From an uncultured Slackia sp. (GTDB taxonomy: Bacteria > Actinomycetota > Coriobacteriia > Coriobacteriales > Eggerthellaceae), in NCBI RefSeq assembly GCF_934630525.1, contig NZ_CAKTVX010000004.1, forward strand, positions 62,001-126,000: 64,000 nucleotides of DNA, read 5' to 3'. Position numbers and translations under genes: made by a program. Positions 30,227 to 39,610 of this stretch are shown here, piece after piece; position 1 is the first letter of the stretch, and each line of letters begins with the position of its first letter. The notes under the pieces were generated by a model. That model had not been told where the DNA came from. It did no database searches and saw nothing but the letters and a program-made list of their open reading frames with translations.

Positions 30227-31831
30227 TTAGAGGCTTTCGCCGTAGTGGTCGCGTACAAGGTCGATGAGCTCTTGGTTTGAGTGGACATCGAGTTTTGCGT
30301 AGGCGTTTTTCGCATGGGTGCGAACGGTGTTTTGCGAGACGAACAGCGTTTCGGCAATGTAATTCTTGCTGCGCCCTTGGGCGATGAGCGCGGCGACCTC
30401 GGCTTCGCGGTTGGAAAACCCGAAAGAGCGTTTGAGCCATTCTTCGATGGGCTCTTGGGCTGTTGCTCTGTCGTTGATATCGTCGCGTTCTGCGGCGCCG
30501 GGGACAGCCGAGGCGGTGGACGCGCTGCGGGGCGTGGTTTGCGACCCATCATTGTCGAGCGCGTTGTCGGCTTCTTGATCGGGGAGCTTTTGGTTAGCAA
30601 GGTGAAGTTCGGGACGTGCTTGTTCGTGCCCATCGCTTCGGCGGCGTTTTGCTTCGTTGCCGTTCGTATCGAATAGGGGCCTTGTTTGGGGAAGCTCTCC
30701 TGAAAGAAGCAATGCCATGCTCATAGCGAGCGCGAATACGATGATGCCGATAATCACATTTGCCGCTGTGCTTGCAATGCCCGTGGCTCCGAGCGCAATA
30801 ATTGCCACGCGTCCAAGATCTCGCGCCAAAACGCGCGCGGCCCACGCAAAGCCGTAAATCGCAAGCGGATTGACGGAGCTGTGCCGCGAGATGTCTTGCA
30901 TGGTCACCCAAATAACGGCAAGCATAAGCGTGTCGGCGATATTCACGATAGCGATGGCGAATGACGCGGCTTCGTTGGGCAGCGTGGAAAGCAGGAGCAT
31001 CCCTCCGGCAACCAAGGCTATTTCTATGCGCCAGAGGAAAATGAAACTCAGGCGTTTTTGCGCGATGCACGTCCACCATATGATGAAAAGGGCAATGATA
31101 ACCACGCCGAGTTGGTGTACGACGCGGCCGGATACGCCCATGCTCACGGGTTCTCCTATGGGAAATCCGCGTGAAATGCCGAGCGCCAAGCCAAAAATTG
31201 CAAATCCAATAAGAAAAGTCGCCATCGTTTTGCGTGGTTCGTCGTCGTAAACAGGCTTTTCCGAATTGGGCGCAAGAGGCGCTTTCATCGCGTTTTGGTA
31301 GCACAAAAGCGAGATTGCCGGCATGAACATGCTTGTGACGTATGCAGACGATTCATCCATGAAGCTGAGGGCCAAGCCTCCGAGGGAGCCCAGGGCGAGT
31401 GAGAGGAATCCGTAGAGAATCGCCTGGCGAACCCCAAGGCGTACATAGGCCGCAATCCACGTTCCGCCGCCAAAAGCGCCGCCAATGCCGCCAAGGATGC
31501 ATGTTGCCGCGAACGCCCACGTGGCGTGAATTTCGGTATTAACTACGAGAAATACGGTGGACAGGGTCATAAGGATGCAGCCCGTCCAGGCGATTGCATT
31601 GTTCGCGGAGGAACTCGGGGTTTTGCGCAATGCGATGCATGCGGCAATGAGCATGGTAAGGCCATAGAACAGCTGGTTCACGATAGACAAAAGCCCAGCA
31701 TCACTTTGGGTGTACGAGCCGAAGAAGTTTGACTGCATCCACACGCGTACGGCAGCGAGTCCAAGAAACGATGCGAGAAATGGCTGCATTGTCGCGAGGG
31801 CGCGTTGCATTTTCGGGATGTCGTTGGACAC
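30227..31831 (-). CDS. LuxR-family regulator with N-terminal multi-membrane domain
   Basis: The 534-residue product has about 12 hydrophobic segments over residues 1-400 (for example FLASFLGLAAVRVWM, GGIGGAFGGGTWIAAYV). A polar linker of about 70 residues follows, then a C-terminal LuxR/NarL-type helix-turn-helix (FSNREAEVAALIAQGRSKNY, SQNTVRTHAKNAYAKL). Such membrane-tethered LuxR proteins are abundant in Eggerthellaceae, usually beside a substrate-induced reductase or transporter. GTG 31831 is chosen because CCCAAAGGAGAACCT lies directly upstream. It diverges from the FAD reductase gene and probably controls it. Ligand unknown. Confidence 0.92.
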   Translation of the reverse strand: MSNDIPKMQRALATMQPFLASFLGLAAVRVWMQSNFFGSYTQSDAGLLSIVNQLFYGLTMLIAACIALRKTPSSSANNAIAWTGCILMTLSTVFLVVNTEIHATWAFAATCILGGIGGAFGGGTWIAAYVRLGVRQAILYGFLSLALGSLGGLALSFMDESSAYVTSMFMPAISLLCYQNAMKAPLAPNSEKPVYDDEPRKTMATFLIGFAIFGLALGISRGFPIGEPVSMGVSGRVVHQLGVVIIALFIIWWTCIAQKRLSFIFLWRIEIALVAGGMLLLSTLPNEAASFAIAIVNIADTLMLAVIWVTMQDISRHSSVNPLAIYGFAWAARVLARDLGRVAIIALGATGIASTAANVIIGIIVFALAMSMALLLSGELPQTRPLFDTNGNEAKRRRSDGHEQARPELHLANQKLPDQEADNALDNDGSQTTPRSASTASAVPGAAERDDINDRATAQEPIEEWLKRSFGFSNREAEVAALIAQGRSKNYIAETLFVSQNTVRTHAKNAYAKLDVHSNQELIDLVRDHYGESL

Positions 31832-31868
31832 AGGTTCTCCTTTGGGCGATTGTGGCGAACGTCGAACG

Positions 31869-31981
31869 ATTGTACAACCTTTCTGGGAGGCGCAAAGCTC
31901 ACACGTTTGGTGTGAGTGCTGCATTTTCGCAGAACATCACCCCTTTGGTGTTTTGTGGGCTTCTTTGGCGCGGCGTAGGGT
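31869..31981. promoter_or_regulatory. Divergent promoter region with palindromic operator candidate
   Basis: CTCACAC-GTTTG-GTGTGAG (31898-31916) is a perfect 7-bp inverted repeat. On minus, TACAAT (plus 31869-31874) can serve the regulator gene. On plus, TTGTGG (31953-31958) and TAGGGT (31976-31981), 17 bases apart, can serve the reductase gene. The palindrome lies just upstream of the minus promoter and 37 bases upstream of the plus -35, a plausible activator site for the LuxR protein. Confidence 0.5.
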
Positions 31982-32031
31982 TCGTTGCGTTGAGATGCGA
32001 AGTTTGCGAAGCGAAAGGGAGGATGCAAACT

Positions 32032-33519
32032 ATGGAGTCAAGGGGGAATGCGCTGTCGCGCCGTCAGTTCGCGGGAATTATGGCAGCAGGCGCGGTTGCG
32101 GCTATGGTTGGTTTGCCGAGCTGCTCTCCGAAAGATGCTTCGGAGGCAAAGGTTGAAAAGACGTACGACTACGATGTTGTGGTTCTTGGCGGCGGCGGCG
32201 CGGGAACGTCTGCGGCCGGCAAGGCCGCCGAGGCTGGCGCGAAAACGGTACTTCTTGAAAAGATGGGTTGGCTTGCGGGGTCAAGTTCGATTTGCTTGGG
32301 TGGTTTTTATGGCGCGGGCAACACCGTGCAAAAGCGCGCTGGAATTGAGGACGATACGCCCGAAGCGTTGCTCGAGTATTTCCTCGCGAGCAATGGCGAT
32401 AAGCTCGATTACGATGTGCAGGAGTTCTGTGCGTACCATTTCGGTGAAACCATCGACTGGCTTTCCGAGGAATTGGGCGTTCCGTTCCAGGATGAGGTTT
32501 TGCTGAAGGGCAAAGACACGGTCAAGCGCCAGTCTCGTTGCAAGAACAGCGGTATGGATGCGCTTTCGGCCGTCTACCAATTCGCCCAGGATCAAGGGGC
32601 GGAATTCATGTTCAACATGGCCGCCGAGAAGCTCATCGTAGATGACTCCGGTGCGGTTTGCGGCGTTCTCGCGCGCGAAAGCAACGGTCGCCTTTCCCAG
32701 TTCAACGCGAAGAGCGTGGTCATCGCGACGGGTGGTTTTTGCCGCAACGCCGAGATGATTGCGGAATACATGCCCGATTTCAAGCAGGTTCCGACCGAGG
32801 TTGGCTTGGGCTGTACGGGCGAGGGTCTGCAAATGGGCCTCGATTTGGGCGCCGATTATATTGGCCATGGTGGCGTGAACGGAATTTTGTGGTGCCCCGC
32901 GTCTACCGGCCAGTCGAAACTCATCGACAAGAAAGCCATGTGGGTTGACGCTTCGGGCAAGCGCTTCGTCAACGAGGCCGGCCAGACGCATGACATCTTC
33001 TACCAGGTGGCGCAATTCGACGGAGCGAAGTTCTATGCGGTCTATGATCAGGCTATGGTCGATGCGCTGAAGGGCGTGCCGGCGAGCGATTTCAAGATCG
33101 GCCTTGAGAAGGGGCTGTTTGCGAAGGGCGATACGGTTGCCGAGGCGGCCAAGCCGTTTGGCATCGATGGTGCCGCGCTGCAGGCCTCGCTCGACGAGTA
33201 CAACGCCATGTGCGAGGCGGGTGCCGATACCGCATTCCATAAAAAGGCGGCGAATATGATCGCGCTTACTGAGCCCCCGTATTACGTGCTCACCATGAGC
33301 GTTTCGAGCCACGGCAGTTTTGGCGGATACCGCGTGAATACCGAGTTCCAAGTGCTCGATACGGCCGGCAATCCCATTCCCAATTTGTATTCAGCGGGCG
33401 AGGTGTGCTCGGGCACATTCATCTATGACGAGTATCCCGCTGGCGGTTGTGGTTTGAACTGGGCATATACTTCGGGTCGATTTGCTGGCGCGAATGCTGC
33501 TCAAGCCGTTCTCGCGTAA
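32032..33519 (+). CDS. Tat-exported FAD-dependent reductase (fumarate/urocanate reductase family)
   Basis: The 495-residue flavoprotein has a twin-arginine signal with lipobox (LSRRQFAGIMAAGAVAAM then GLPSC), so it is probably an anchored lipoprotein outside the membrane. The FAD_binding_2 domain follows: VVLGGGGAGTSAAGKAAEAG, SSICLGGFYGAGN, VIATGGF and the C-terminal GGCGLNWAYTSGRFAG. No heme-binding CxxCH is present, so electrons must come from a separate partner. ATG 32032 is chosen over ATG 32023, which abuts the AAAGGGAGG site. The organic acceptor is unknown. The divergent LuxR gene suggests substrate induction. Confidence 0.92.
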   Translation: MESRGNALSRRQFAGIMAAGAVAAMVGLPSCSPKDASEAKVEKTYDYDVVVLGGGGAGTSAAGKAAEAGAKTVLLEKMGWLAGSSSICLGGFYGAGNTVQKRAGIEDDTPEALLEYFLASNGDKLDYDVQEFCAYHFGETIDWLSEELGVPFQDEVLLKGKDTVKRQSRCKNSGMDALSAVYQFAQDQGAEFMFNMAAEKLIVDDSGAVCGVLARESNGRLSQFNAKSVVIATGGFCRNAEMIAEYMPDFKQVPTEVGLGCTGEGLQMGLDLGADYIGHGGVNGILWCPASTGQSKLIDKKAMWVDASGKRFVNEAGQTHDIFYQVAQFDGAKFYAVYDQAMVDALKGVPASDFKIGLEKGLFAKGDTVAEAAKPFGIDGAALQASLDEYNAMCEAGADTAFHKKAANMIALTEPPYYVLTMSVSSHGSFGGYRVNTEFQVLDTAGNPIPNLYSAGEVCSGTFIYDEYPAGGCGLNWAYTSGRFAGANAAQAVLA

Positions 33520-33575
33520 CCCATCCCATTCCTGGGCATAGCCGTTGTGCGTGTCCGCTTCATAAACCCCTCCCA

Positions 33576-33613
33576 AAACCCCGCGTTCGACGGTCGTTGA
33601 GCGCGGGGTTTCG
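33576..33613 (+). terminator. Terminator after the FAD reductase
   Basis: AAACCCCGCG (33576-33585) pairs with CGCGGGGTTT (33602-33611), with a 16-base loop and then TCG. Stem strong, T-run short. Confidence 0.7.
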
Positions 33614-33774
33614 TCATGCTGCCCAACAAGCTGGCAACGCCTTCGTGGAATCGTTTTATGCTCGCGTTGAAATAAGCACGTTCGCGTTACCATAGGCGCC
33701 ATACGTGGTTTAGGCCCGCATGAAGAGCGGCAATGCGTGGGCGTTGCGCTGCGCGGGAGGGAAATGAGGACCTT

Positions 33775-35058
33775 ATGAGGAAAGCAACCGCTGCGCGCAA
33801 CGCGCAGCTCGCTTCAAGTCAGCCGGCGCGCGAGGAAAACATTGCGGCAATCGTGGCGCATTTGCGCGCGGGCGCGAAGGCCGAATGCCGTCGAGTGGGC
33901 ATTGAGCTTGAACACATTTGCGTCGATGGCACGGGCGATCCTATTACCTACAGCCAGCCCAACGGCGTGCGTGACGTGCTCGCCGCGCTTCAGGAGAAAT
34001 ATCCCGAAGCTACCGTTCATGGCGGCGACTTGCTCGGTGTGGCGCGCCCCGGAGCTGCGGTAACTATCGAGCCTGCGGCGCAGCTTGAGCTTTCGGCGGG
34101 CCCATTCGAGAACATCATCGATGCCAAGCGCGTTTTCCTCGAATTCGAAGACGACGTCTATCAGGCGCTCTCTCCCATTGGCGGGCGAGCCCTGACGCTT
34201 GGCTTCGACCCAGTGAACCGCGCAGCCGATAAGGAGCTCATTCCCAAAGCGCGCTACGACTATATGAATGAATACCTTTCATCTATTGGCCCGTGGGGCC
34301 CGCGTATGATGCGAGGGAGCGCTTCCACGCAGGTTTCCATCGATTACCTCGATGAAGCCGACTGCATTGCGAAAATGCGCGTGGCGCAGGTGCTTGCGCC
34401 GCTTTTTGCGCTCATGTGCGACAACACGCCCGTGTTTGAGGGCAGCCGTCGTCCGCATGCGCTTATGCGCACCGAGATTTGGAAATACTGCGACCCCGAT
34501 CGCTGCAATTCGGTGCCTGGCGTTTTCGATGAAGGCTTCGGTTTTGAAGACTATGCGGCATACTTGCTCGACGTTCCCGCGATCGTCGCGCTCGATGAAG
34601 ACGGCGAGGCGCGTTACGACACGCGCACGTTCGGCGAGATTTTCGCCACCCGCGCCATGACCGACGATGAGGTGTTCCACGCCATGTCGATGGTATTCCC
34701 CGATGTGCGCCTGAAGAGCTATGTGGAAATTCGCCCTGCCGACTCCATGCCCATTCCCTATGTGCTGGCGTATGCGGCGCTCATCAAGGGCCTGTTCTAC
34801 GGCAAAAGCTCGCTCGAGACGCTCGTGCGCAGCTGCGCGGGTATTTCCGAGTCCGATGTCGCCAAGGCCAAAGACGCCCTTATGGAATCGGGCTACAACG
34901 CCGAGGTGTATCAGCGCCCGGCGGCCGAGATTTGCGACGAACTTATTACGCTCGCGCGCCGAGGCTTGCCTGCGGCCGAGTGGTGCTTCCTCGATCCCCT
35001 TGCCGAATTGGTGGCACGCCGCGTAACTCTTGCGGATTTGGATATTTCGACTCAGTAG
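33775..35058 (+). CDS. gshA: Glutamate-cysteine ligase (GCS2/EgtA-like)
   Basis: Forms gamma-glutamylcysteine from glutamate, cysteine and ATP, the first step toward glutathione or related thiols. The 427-residue product carries family motifs RVGIELEHICVD, EPAAQLELSAGPF, LGFDPVNRAADKELIPKARY, GPRMMRGSASTQVSIDY and SYVEIRPADSMPIPYV. ATG 33775 follows AAATGAGGACCTT. No glutathione synthetase or ergothioneine genes occur in the window, so gamma-glutamylcysteine itself may be the product used. EgtA activity is the main alternative. Confidence 0.9.
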   Translation: MRKATAARNAQLASSQPAREENIAAIVAHLRAGAKAECRRVGIELEHICVDGTGDPITYSQPNGVRDVLAALQEKYPEATVHGGDLLGVARPGAAVTIEPAAQLELSAGPFENIIDAKRVFLEFEDDVYQALSPIGGRALTLGFDPVNRAADKELIPKARYDYMNEYLSSIGPWGPRMMRGSASTQVSIDYLDEADCIAKMRVAQVLAPLFALMCDNTPVFEGSRRPHALMRTEIWKYCDPDRCNSVPGVFDEGFGFEDYAAYLLDVPAIVALDEDGEARYDTRTFGEIFATRAMTDDEVFHAMSMVFPDVRLKSYVEIRPADSMPIPYVLAYAALIKGLFYGKSSLETLVRSCAGISESDVAKAKDALMESGYNAEVYQRPAAEICDELITLARRGLPAAEWCFLDPLAELVARRVTLADLDISTQ

Positions 35059-35099
35059 TTTGCTATAGTTCAAGGTCACGAAAAGAAAGGTTTGACCTG

Positions 35100-35651
35100 A
35101 TGCTCAATACGTTCCGCGCCCACGCTGGGCAGTTCATGAAAATCGCCGCGATTGCGTGTGCCCTGTGCTTGGCCATGGTGGCTCTTGCGGGCTGCTCGAG
35201 CTCCGATTCGCAGCAGGAGAAAACGCCTGCCCAGGTGAATCGCGAGTACATGTCTTCGGTGAATTCCATTAGCCAGGAAGCAGCGAGTGCGCTTTCGAGC
35301 TTCAGCGACGCCGCCGCGAAGCAAGACGTTGCCGCAATGCGCGTTGCCGCGAGCAACGCCACCAAGGCGCTCGATAAAATCGCCGCCCTGGAAGCTCCCG
35401 ACGCCTTGAAAGACGTGAAGAGCGAATACGAGGCTGGCGCGAACGATTTGGGCCAGGCGCTTTCCGATTACGTTGAGATTTACGCGCAAATCAAGAATGC
35501 CGGCGAAGACCGCGACGCCGCTGCCGAGGCCGCGAAGGGCATCGACGACGTGAAGGCGCGTTACGATTCGGGCATCGAGCACCTTTCCAAGGCCGACTCG
35601 ATGGTCGCCGATATGGCTGACAGCTCCACTTCCGACGACGCTTCGAAGTAA
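35100..35651 (+). CDS. Secreted lipoprotein, helical, unknown function
   Basis: The 183-residue product has a signal peptide of about 35 residues ending in the lipobox VALAGC, so it is predicted to be lipid-anchored on the outer face of the membrane. The mature part is Ala-, Asp- and Ser-rich and almost entirely helical (QVNREYMSSVNSISQEAASA, LGQALSDYVEIYAQIKNAG), resembling small helical-bundle lipoproteins. GAAAGG precedes the ATG by nine bases and TATAGT (35064-35069) may be its -10. The stop codon overlaps the ygiQ start. I recognise no family. Confidence 0.85.
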   Translation: MLNTFRAHAGQFMKIAAIACALCLAMVALAGCSSSDSQQEKTPAQVNREYMSSVNSISQEAASALSSFSDAAAKQDVAAMRVAASNATKALDKIAALEAPDALKDVKSEYEAGANDLGQALSDYVEIYAQIKNAGEDRDAAAEAAKGIDDVKARYDSGIEHLSKADSMVADMADSSTSDDASK

Positions 35652-37990
35652 TGGCGGGGCAGAACAACCATCGCAGTGCAAAACGCGGGTCCAGCAAGGG
35701 CCCGCGTTTGTCGTATGCTGCCCAAAACCGGCAGGAAGGCACCGGGCGCGCAGGCGCGCAGGAATCGCGGAAATCTCAGAGCCCCCAAAAGCAGGGTGCG
35801 GGCAAGCTGGCTCGCAAGGGCGCCGGCGGGCATGCGAAGAATGCGGCGGCGCAAGCGAAGCATGCTGGAAAGGGCGCCTCTCGCAACGTTGGCAGCGGCC
35901 GCCAGAAGCACGCTGCCGTGCACCACGCGCCGCGCAGCGCCTTTCTTCCCGTGAATATGGACGATGTGCGGGCTCGCGGTTGGGATGGCGTCGATTTCGC
36001 CTATGTGTGCGGCGATGCGTACGTCGATCAGTCGTCGTTCGGCATGGCGATTATTTCGCGCGTGCTTGAGTCACATGGCTACAAGGTGGGCATTATCGCG
36101 CAGCCCGACTGGCGCGACCCCGAAAGCGTGAATGTGTTTGGCGAGCCGCGTTTGGGCTTCCTCGTTTCGTCGGGCAATATGGACTCCATGGTGAATCATT
36201 ACACCGTAAACAAGGTTCCACGCAGCCAAGACGCCTATTCGCCAGGCGGCGCGCCCAATAGGCGCCCGAACCACGCCACGGCGGTGTACGGCAACCTCAT
36301 ACGACGCACGCATAAGCACACGCCCATTATTTTGGGCGGCATTGAGGCGAGCCTGCGTCGCTTGGCGCATTACGACTATTGGTCCGATTCGCTTAAGCGT
36401 TCCATTCTGCTCGATTCCGGCGCCGACTTGCTTATTTATGGCATGGGTGAGCGCGCTATTGTCGAAATCGCCGATGCGCTCGCGGCGGGCATTGCCGTGG
36501 AAGATATCACGTTCGTCGACGGAACCGCCTACAAAGCCCGATCGCTCGATTGCGTGGAAGACGCCATCGAATTGCCCACGTTCGAGGCACTCCAGGCCGA
36601 CAAGCTCGAATACGCGCGCAGCTTCAATGTGCAGTGGGAAAACTCCGACCCCTATCGCGGAAAGCGTTTGGTGGAGGAATACCCTCACAATGTGTTCGTG
36701 GTGCAGAACCCGCCGCAAAAGCCGCTTTCCACCGAGGAGCTCGATGCGGTGTACGCCCTGCCGTATGCGCGCGACTATCACCCCGATTACGAAGCTGCGG
36801 GTGGTGTGCCGGCAATTAAAGAAGTGAAATTCAGCCTGTCGAGCAATCGCGGATGCTTTGGCGAATGCAGCTTCTGCGCGCTCACGTTCCATCAGGGGCG
36901 CATCGTGACGGCGCGAAGCAAGGCGTCGCTCGTTGAAGAAGCGAAACAGCTTACGCGCGATCCTGAATTCAAAGGGTACATCCACGACGTGGGCGGCCCT
37001 ACGGCGAATTTCACGGCGCCGGCGTGTAAAGCGCAGCTGCGTCGCGGCGCATGCGCGCACAAGGCATGCCTGTTCCCTGAGCCCTGCAAGAAGCTCGAGG
37101 TGAACCATAAGCCGTATCTCGATGTGTTGCGCGCCCTGCGCGCGCTGCCCGGCGTGAAAAAGGTCTTCGTGCGCAGCGGTGTGCGCTTCGATTACGTGAT
37201 GGCCGATTCCGACGACACGTTTTTGCGCGAGCTTTCGCAATACCACGTGAGCGGCCAGCTGCGCGTGGCGCCCGAACATGTGAGCGATGCGGTGCTTTCC
37301 GTGATGGGCAAGCCGAAAAACGAAGTGTACCAGGCGTTTTGCAAGAAGTTCGAAGCCATAAACGACAAGCTCGGCTTGAAGCAGTTCGTGGTGCCGTATT
37401 TGATGAGCTCGCATCCGGGTTCTACGCTGAAGGAGGCCATTGAGCTGGCTGAATTCTGTTGCGATATGGGATTCAACCCCGAGCAGGTGCAAGATTTCTA
37501 CCCGACGCCATCCACGATGTCGACCGCGATGTATTACACAGGCGTCGACCCGCGCACCATGGAGCCCGTGTACACGCCGAAAAGCTCGCACGAGAAGGCG
37601 CTGCAACGCGCGCTTATTCAATACCGCAACCCCGCCAATCGCGACCTTGTGCGTGAGGCGCTGCGAAAAGCCCATCGCGAAGATTTGATTGGCTTTGGGC
37701 CGAAATGCTTGGTGCGCCCGGCTGATGGCAGAAGCGGCGGCTCTGGTGGAAAAGGCGGCAAGGGGGCCGCTGCCAGCGGCGGCAATAGCGCTCGAAGCGG
37801 CAAGGGAGCCAAGGGCACGCATGGCGCCCGGGGCTTCGGTGGCGGCAAGGGTGCGCCGTCGGGCCGCGGCTTTAATGCGGGCGCGACGAAGCGCGGCGGC
37901 AAAGGTGGCTTATCGAATGGCCGGGGAGAACATGCCAGCACGCAACGCTCCGAGGCTGCCAACAATGGTCCGAAGCGGTCTCGCCATTAG
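35651..37990 (+). CDS. ygiQ: YgiQ-family radical SAM protein with basic tails
   Basis: The 779-residue radical SAM/UPF0313 protein. The core starts at about residue 98 (FLPVNMDDVRARGWDGVDFA), includes a cobalamin-binding-like N-terminal region and the [4Fe-4S] motif CFGECSFC (about residues 401-408), then VFVRSGVRFDYVM and RVAPEHVSDAVLSVMGKP. The reaction is unknown in all organisms. Two low-complexity basic tails flank the core: residues about 1-95 (Gly/Lys/Gln-rich) and the last 90 (GGSGGKGGKGAAASGGNSA type), suggesting nucleic-acid contact. Start overlaps the lipoprotein stop (TAATG). Confidence 0.93.
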   Translation: MAGQNNHRSAKRGSSKGPRLSYAAQNRQEGTGRAGAQESRKSQSPQKQGAGKLARKGAGGHAKNAAAQAKHAGKGASRNVGSGRQKHAAVHHAPRSAFLPVNMDDVRARGWDGVDFAYVCGDAYVDQSSFGMAIISRVLESHGYKVGIIAQPDWRDPESVNVFGEPRLGFLVSSGNMDSMVNHYTVNKVPRSQDAYSPGGAPNRRPNHATAVYGNLIRRTHKHTPIILGGIEASLRRLAHYDYWSDSLKRSILLDSGADLLIYGMGERAIVEIADALAAGIAVEDITFVDGTAYKARSLDCVEDAIELPTFEALQADKLEYARSFNVQWENSDPYRGKRLVEEYPHNVFVVQNPPQKPLSTEELDAVYALPYARDYHPDYEAAGGVPAIKEVKFSLSSNRGCFGECSFCALTFHQGRIVTARSKASLVEEAKQLTRDPEFKGYIHDVGGPTANFTAPACKAQLRRGACAHKACLFPEPCKKLEVNHKPYLDVLRALRALPGVKKVFVRSGVRFDYVMADSDDTFLRELSQYHVSGQLRVAPEHVSDAVLSVMGKPKNEVYQAFCKKFEAINDKLGLKQFVVPYLMSSHPGSTLKEAIELAEFCCDMGFNPEQVQDFYPTPSTMSTAMYYTGVDPRTMEPVYTPKSSHEKALQRALIQYRNPANRDLVREALRKAHREDLIGFGPKCLVRPADGRSGGSGGKGGKGAAASGGNSARSGKGAKGTHGARGFGGGKGAPSGRGFNAGATKRGGKGGLSNGRGEHASTQRSEAANNGPKRSRH

Positions 37991-38057
37991 CGAGTGCTGA
38001 GGAAAAGCGACTCGTCTCGTGTCTGAAAAAGCGGCTCGATTGTATTTCGAAAGCGTT

Positions 38058-38099
38058 GAGGCCTGCTTCTCTGGAAAACCAGGGAGGCAGGCCTCTTTT
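38058..38099 (+). terminator. Terminator between ygiQ and the converging kinase gene
   Basis: A 17-bp stem (38058-38074 with 38079-38095, two G-U pairs) closed by AAAA and followed by TTTT. Very stable. It serves the plus strand primarily. Confidence 0.92.
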
Positions 38100-38149
38100 C
38101 ATTTTGAATGGTTTGCTGGGCTGGTTGCCGCCGTATCGCTTCTCTGGCC

Positions 38150-39610
38150 CTAATCTTTCTTAATCGGGAATTTCGCGGTGAACGTGGTTCCGCGCTCGGT
38201 GGAGCTTTGCGCGGAAAGCGTGCCGCCGTGTTCTTCGACGATGCTGCGTGCAATGGAAAGGCCCAGACCGTAGCCGCCAGCTCCACTTGTGCGCGCTTCG
38301 TCGGCGCGCCAGAAGCGGTCGAAAATATGAGGCAGGTCAGAAGATGGAATGGGCGTGCCGGTGTTGTTCACCTGGATGACGGCATGCTTGCCTTCGCGCT
38401 TCGTACCTACGACGACGCGTCCGCCTGCTTCGGCGTACTTGCATGCATTGTCGACGAGAATGCCAAGCACGCGCTCGATGTCGCCTCGCACGCCGCCAAT
38501 GAACACGGGGGCCGAGGAACTTTCCGCCACATCGATTTCCACACCACGCTCGAAGGCGACGGCCTCGAATTGAAGTACCGCGCGCTGTGCCATGTCGGCT
38601 AAATCGAGCTTCTCTTGCTGCTTGCCCATGGTCGCCTGCGCGTCGACTTCGGCGGTGTCGTGCTTGGCCAGGGCGAGCATGTCTTCAACGAGGCCCTGCA
38701 TGCGCTGCCCTTCGACCTGAATGCCTTCGATCCACTGGCGCTGGCTTTCGACGGTGCGCTCGGGATGTTCGAGCGCGATGGAAGCATCGGCCAGAATCAC
38801 GGTAAGCGGGGTTTTCAGCTCGTGCGAGGCGTCGGCGATGAATTGGCGCTGAGATCGCCACGTTTGCTCGACGGGGCGCAGTGCCCAGCGCGAGAAGAAC
38901 AGCGATATCACGAAAAACGCGGCGAGCGCAGCGATTGCCGCGCCAGCGAGGGTGAGTGCGAGCGACTTCCAGCCGGCGGCGGAATTGGCGTCGGCGAACG
39001 CGAGATACGTGGTGTCGCCGATCGTTCGCTTTTCGAAGAAGAGCCCCAAGTCAGAGAAAGAACCCGTGCCGTCTTCTGCGGGGGCAAGGCGCGAGAGCGC
39101 GGTTTCGAGTACCTCGTCGTTGATGTTGGCGGTGCCGGCGGGCGAGGCGCTCATCGCGCTGCCTTCGGCGTTCAGCGCGTATACCGCAACGGGAATCGTT
39201 TGGCCCTGGCCTCCGCCGATTTTGGGGGCGAGGGCTCCGCTTTGGGTTGCGTTATAGCTGCCGGCATCGTCGCTCGATGAGGCATCGTTGTCATCGCCGG
39301 CATCTGACCCATTCTGCGGTTCGCTTTCGTTGTTCTGATCGTTGGGGTCGGTCGCGCTTGCCCAGTTTCTGTCAAATTCATGCCTGGGCGGCCTATCGTC
39401 GCGCATTTCCCTGTGCTCGTGCTGTTCGATTGCGTTGTCGAGGGAATTGGCGATGGCTTGCTGAACCTCTGCGACGTCCTGCTTCCAATCGAAAATGCAA
39501 ATCGCGGTGAACGAGACCGCGATTACGGCCATAACGCACGCCATATTCAGCGCGATGAATTTCTTTCGCAGCTTGAAGAGCACGGGGCTGCCTTTCGTGC
39601 CTTTACGCAT
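38150..39610 (-). CDS. Sensor histidine kinase
   Basis: The 486-residue membrane kinase. An N-terminal membrane segment (FIALNMACVMAVIAVSFTAI) is followed by a large external domain of about 170 residues, very rich in Asp, Asn, Ser and Gly. A second membrane segment (SLALTLAGAAIAALAAFFVI) leads to HisKA with the H-box DASHELKTPLTV and a HATPase domain (DNACKYAEAGGR, YGLGLSIARSIVEEHGG). The acidic external region could sense cations, which is inference. It overlaps its response regulator by eight bases. Confidence 0.95.
   Translation of the reverse strand: MRKGTKGSPVLFKLRKKFIALNMACVMAVIAVSFTAICIFDWKQDVAEVQQAIANSLDNAIEQHEHREMRDDRPPRHEFDRNWASATDPNDQNNESEPQNGSDAGDDNDASSSDDAGSYNATQSGALAPKIGGGQGQTIPVAVYALNAEGSAMSASPAGTANINDEVLETALSRLAPAEDGTGSFSDLGLFFEKRTIGDTTYLAFADANSAAGWKSLALTLAGAAIAALAAFFVISLFFSRWALRPVEQTWRSQRQFIADASHELKTPLTVILADASIALEHPERTVESQRQWIEGIQVEGQRMQGLVEDMLALAKHDTAEVDAQATMGKQQEKLDLADMAQRAVLQFEAVAFERGVEIDVAESSSAPVFIGGVRGDIERVLGILVDNACKYAEAGGRVVVGTKREGKHAVIQVNNTGTPIPSSDLPHIFDRFWRADEARTSGAGGYGLGLSIARSIVEEHGGTLSAQSSTERGTTFTAKFPIKKD

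Noticed and set aside
31729..32031. Extended N-terminus of the FAD reductase
   Set aside because: The Tat signal must be N-terminal and begins right after ATG 32032. The extension covers the divergent promoter region.
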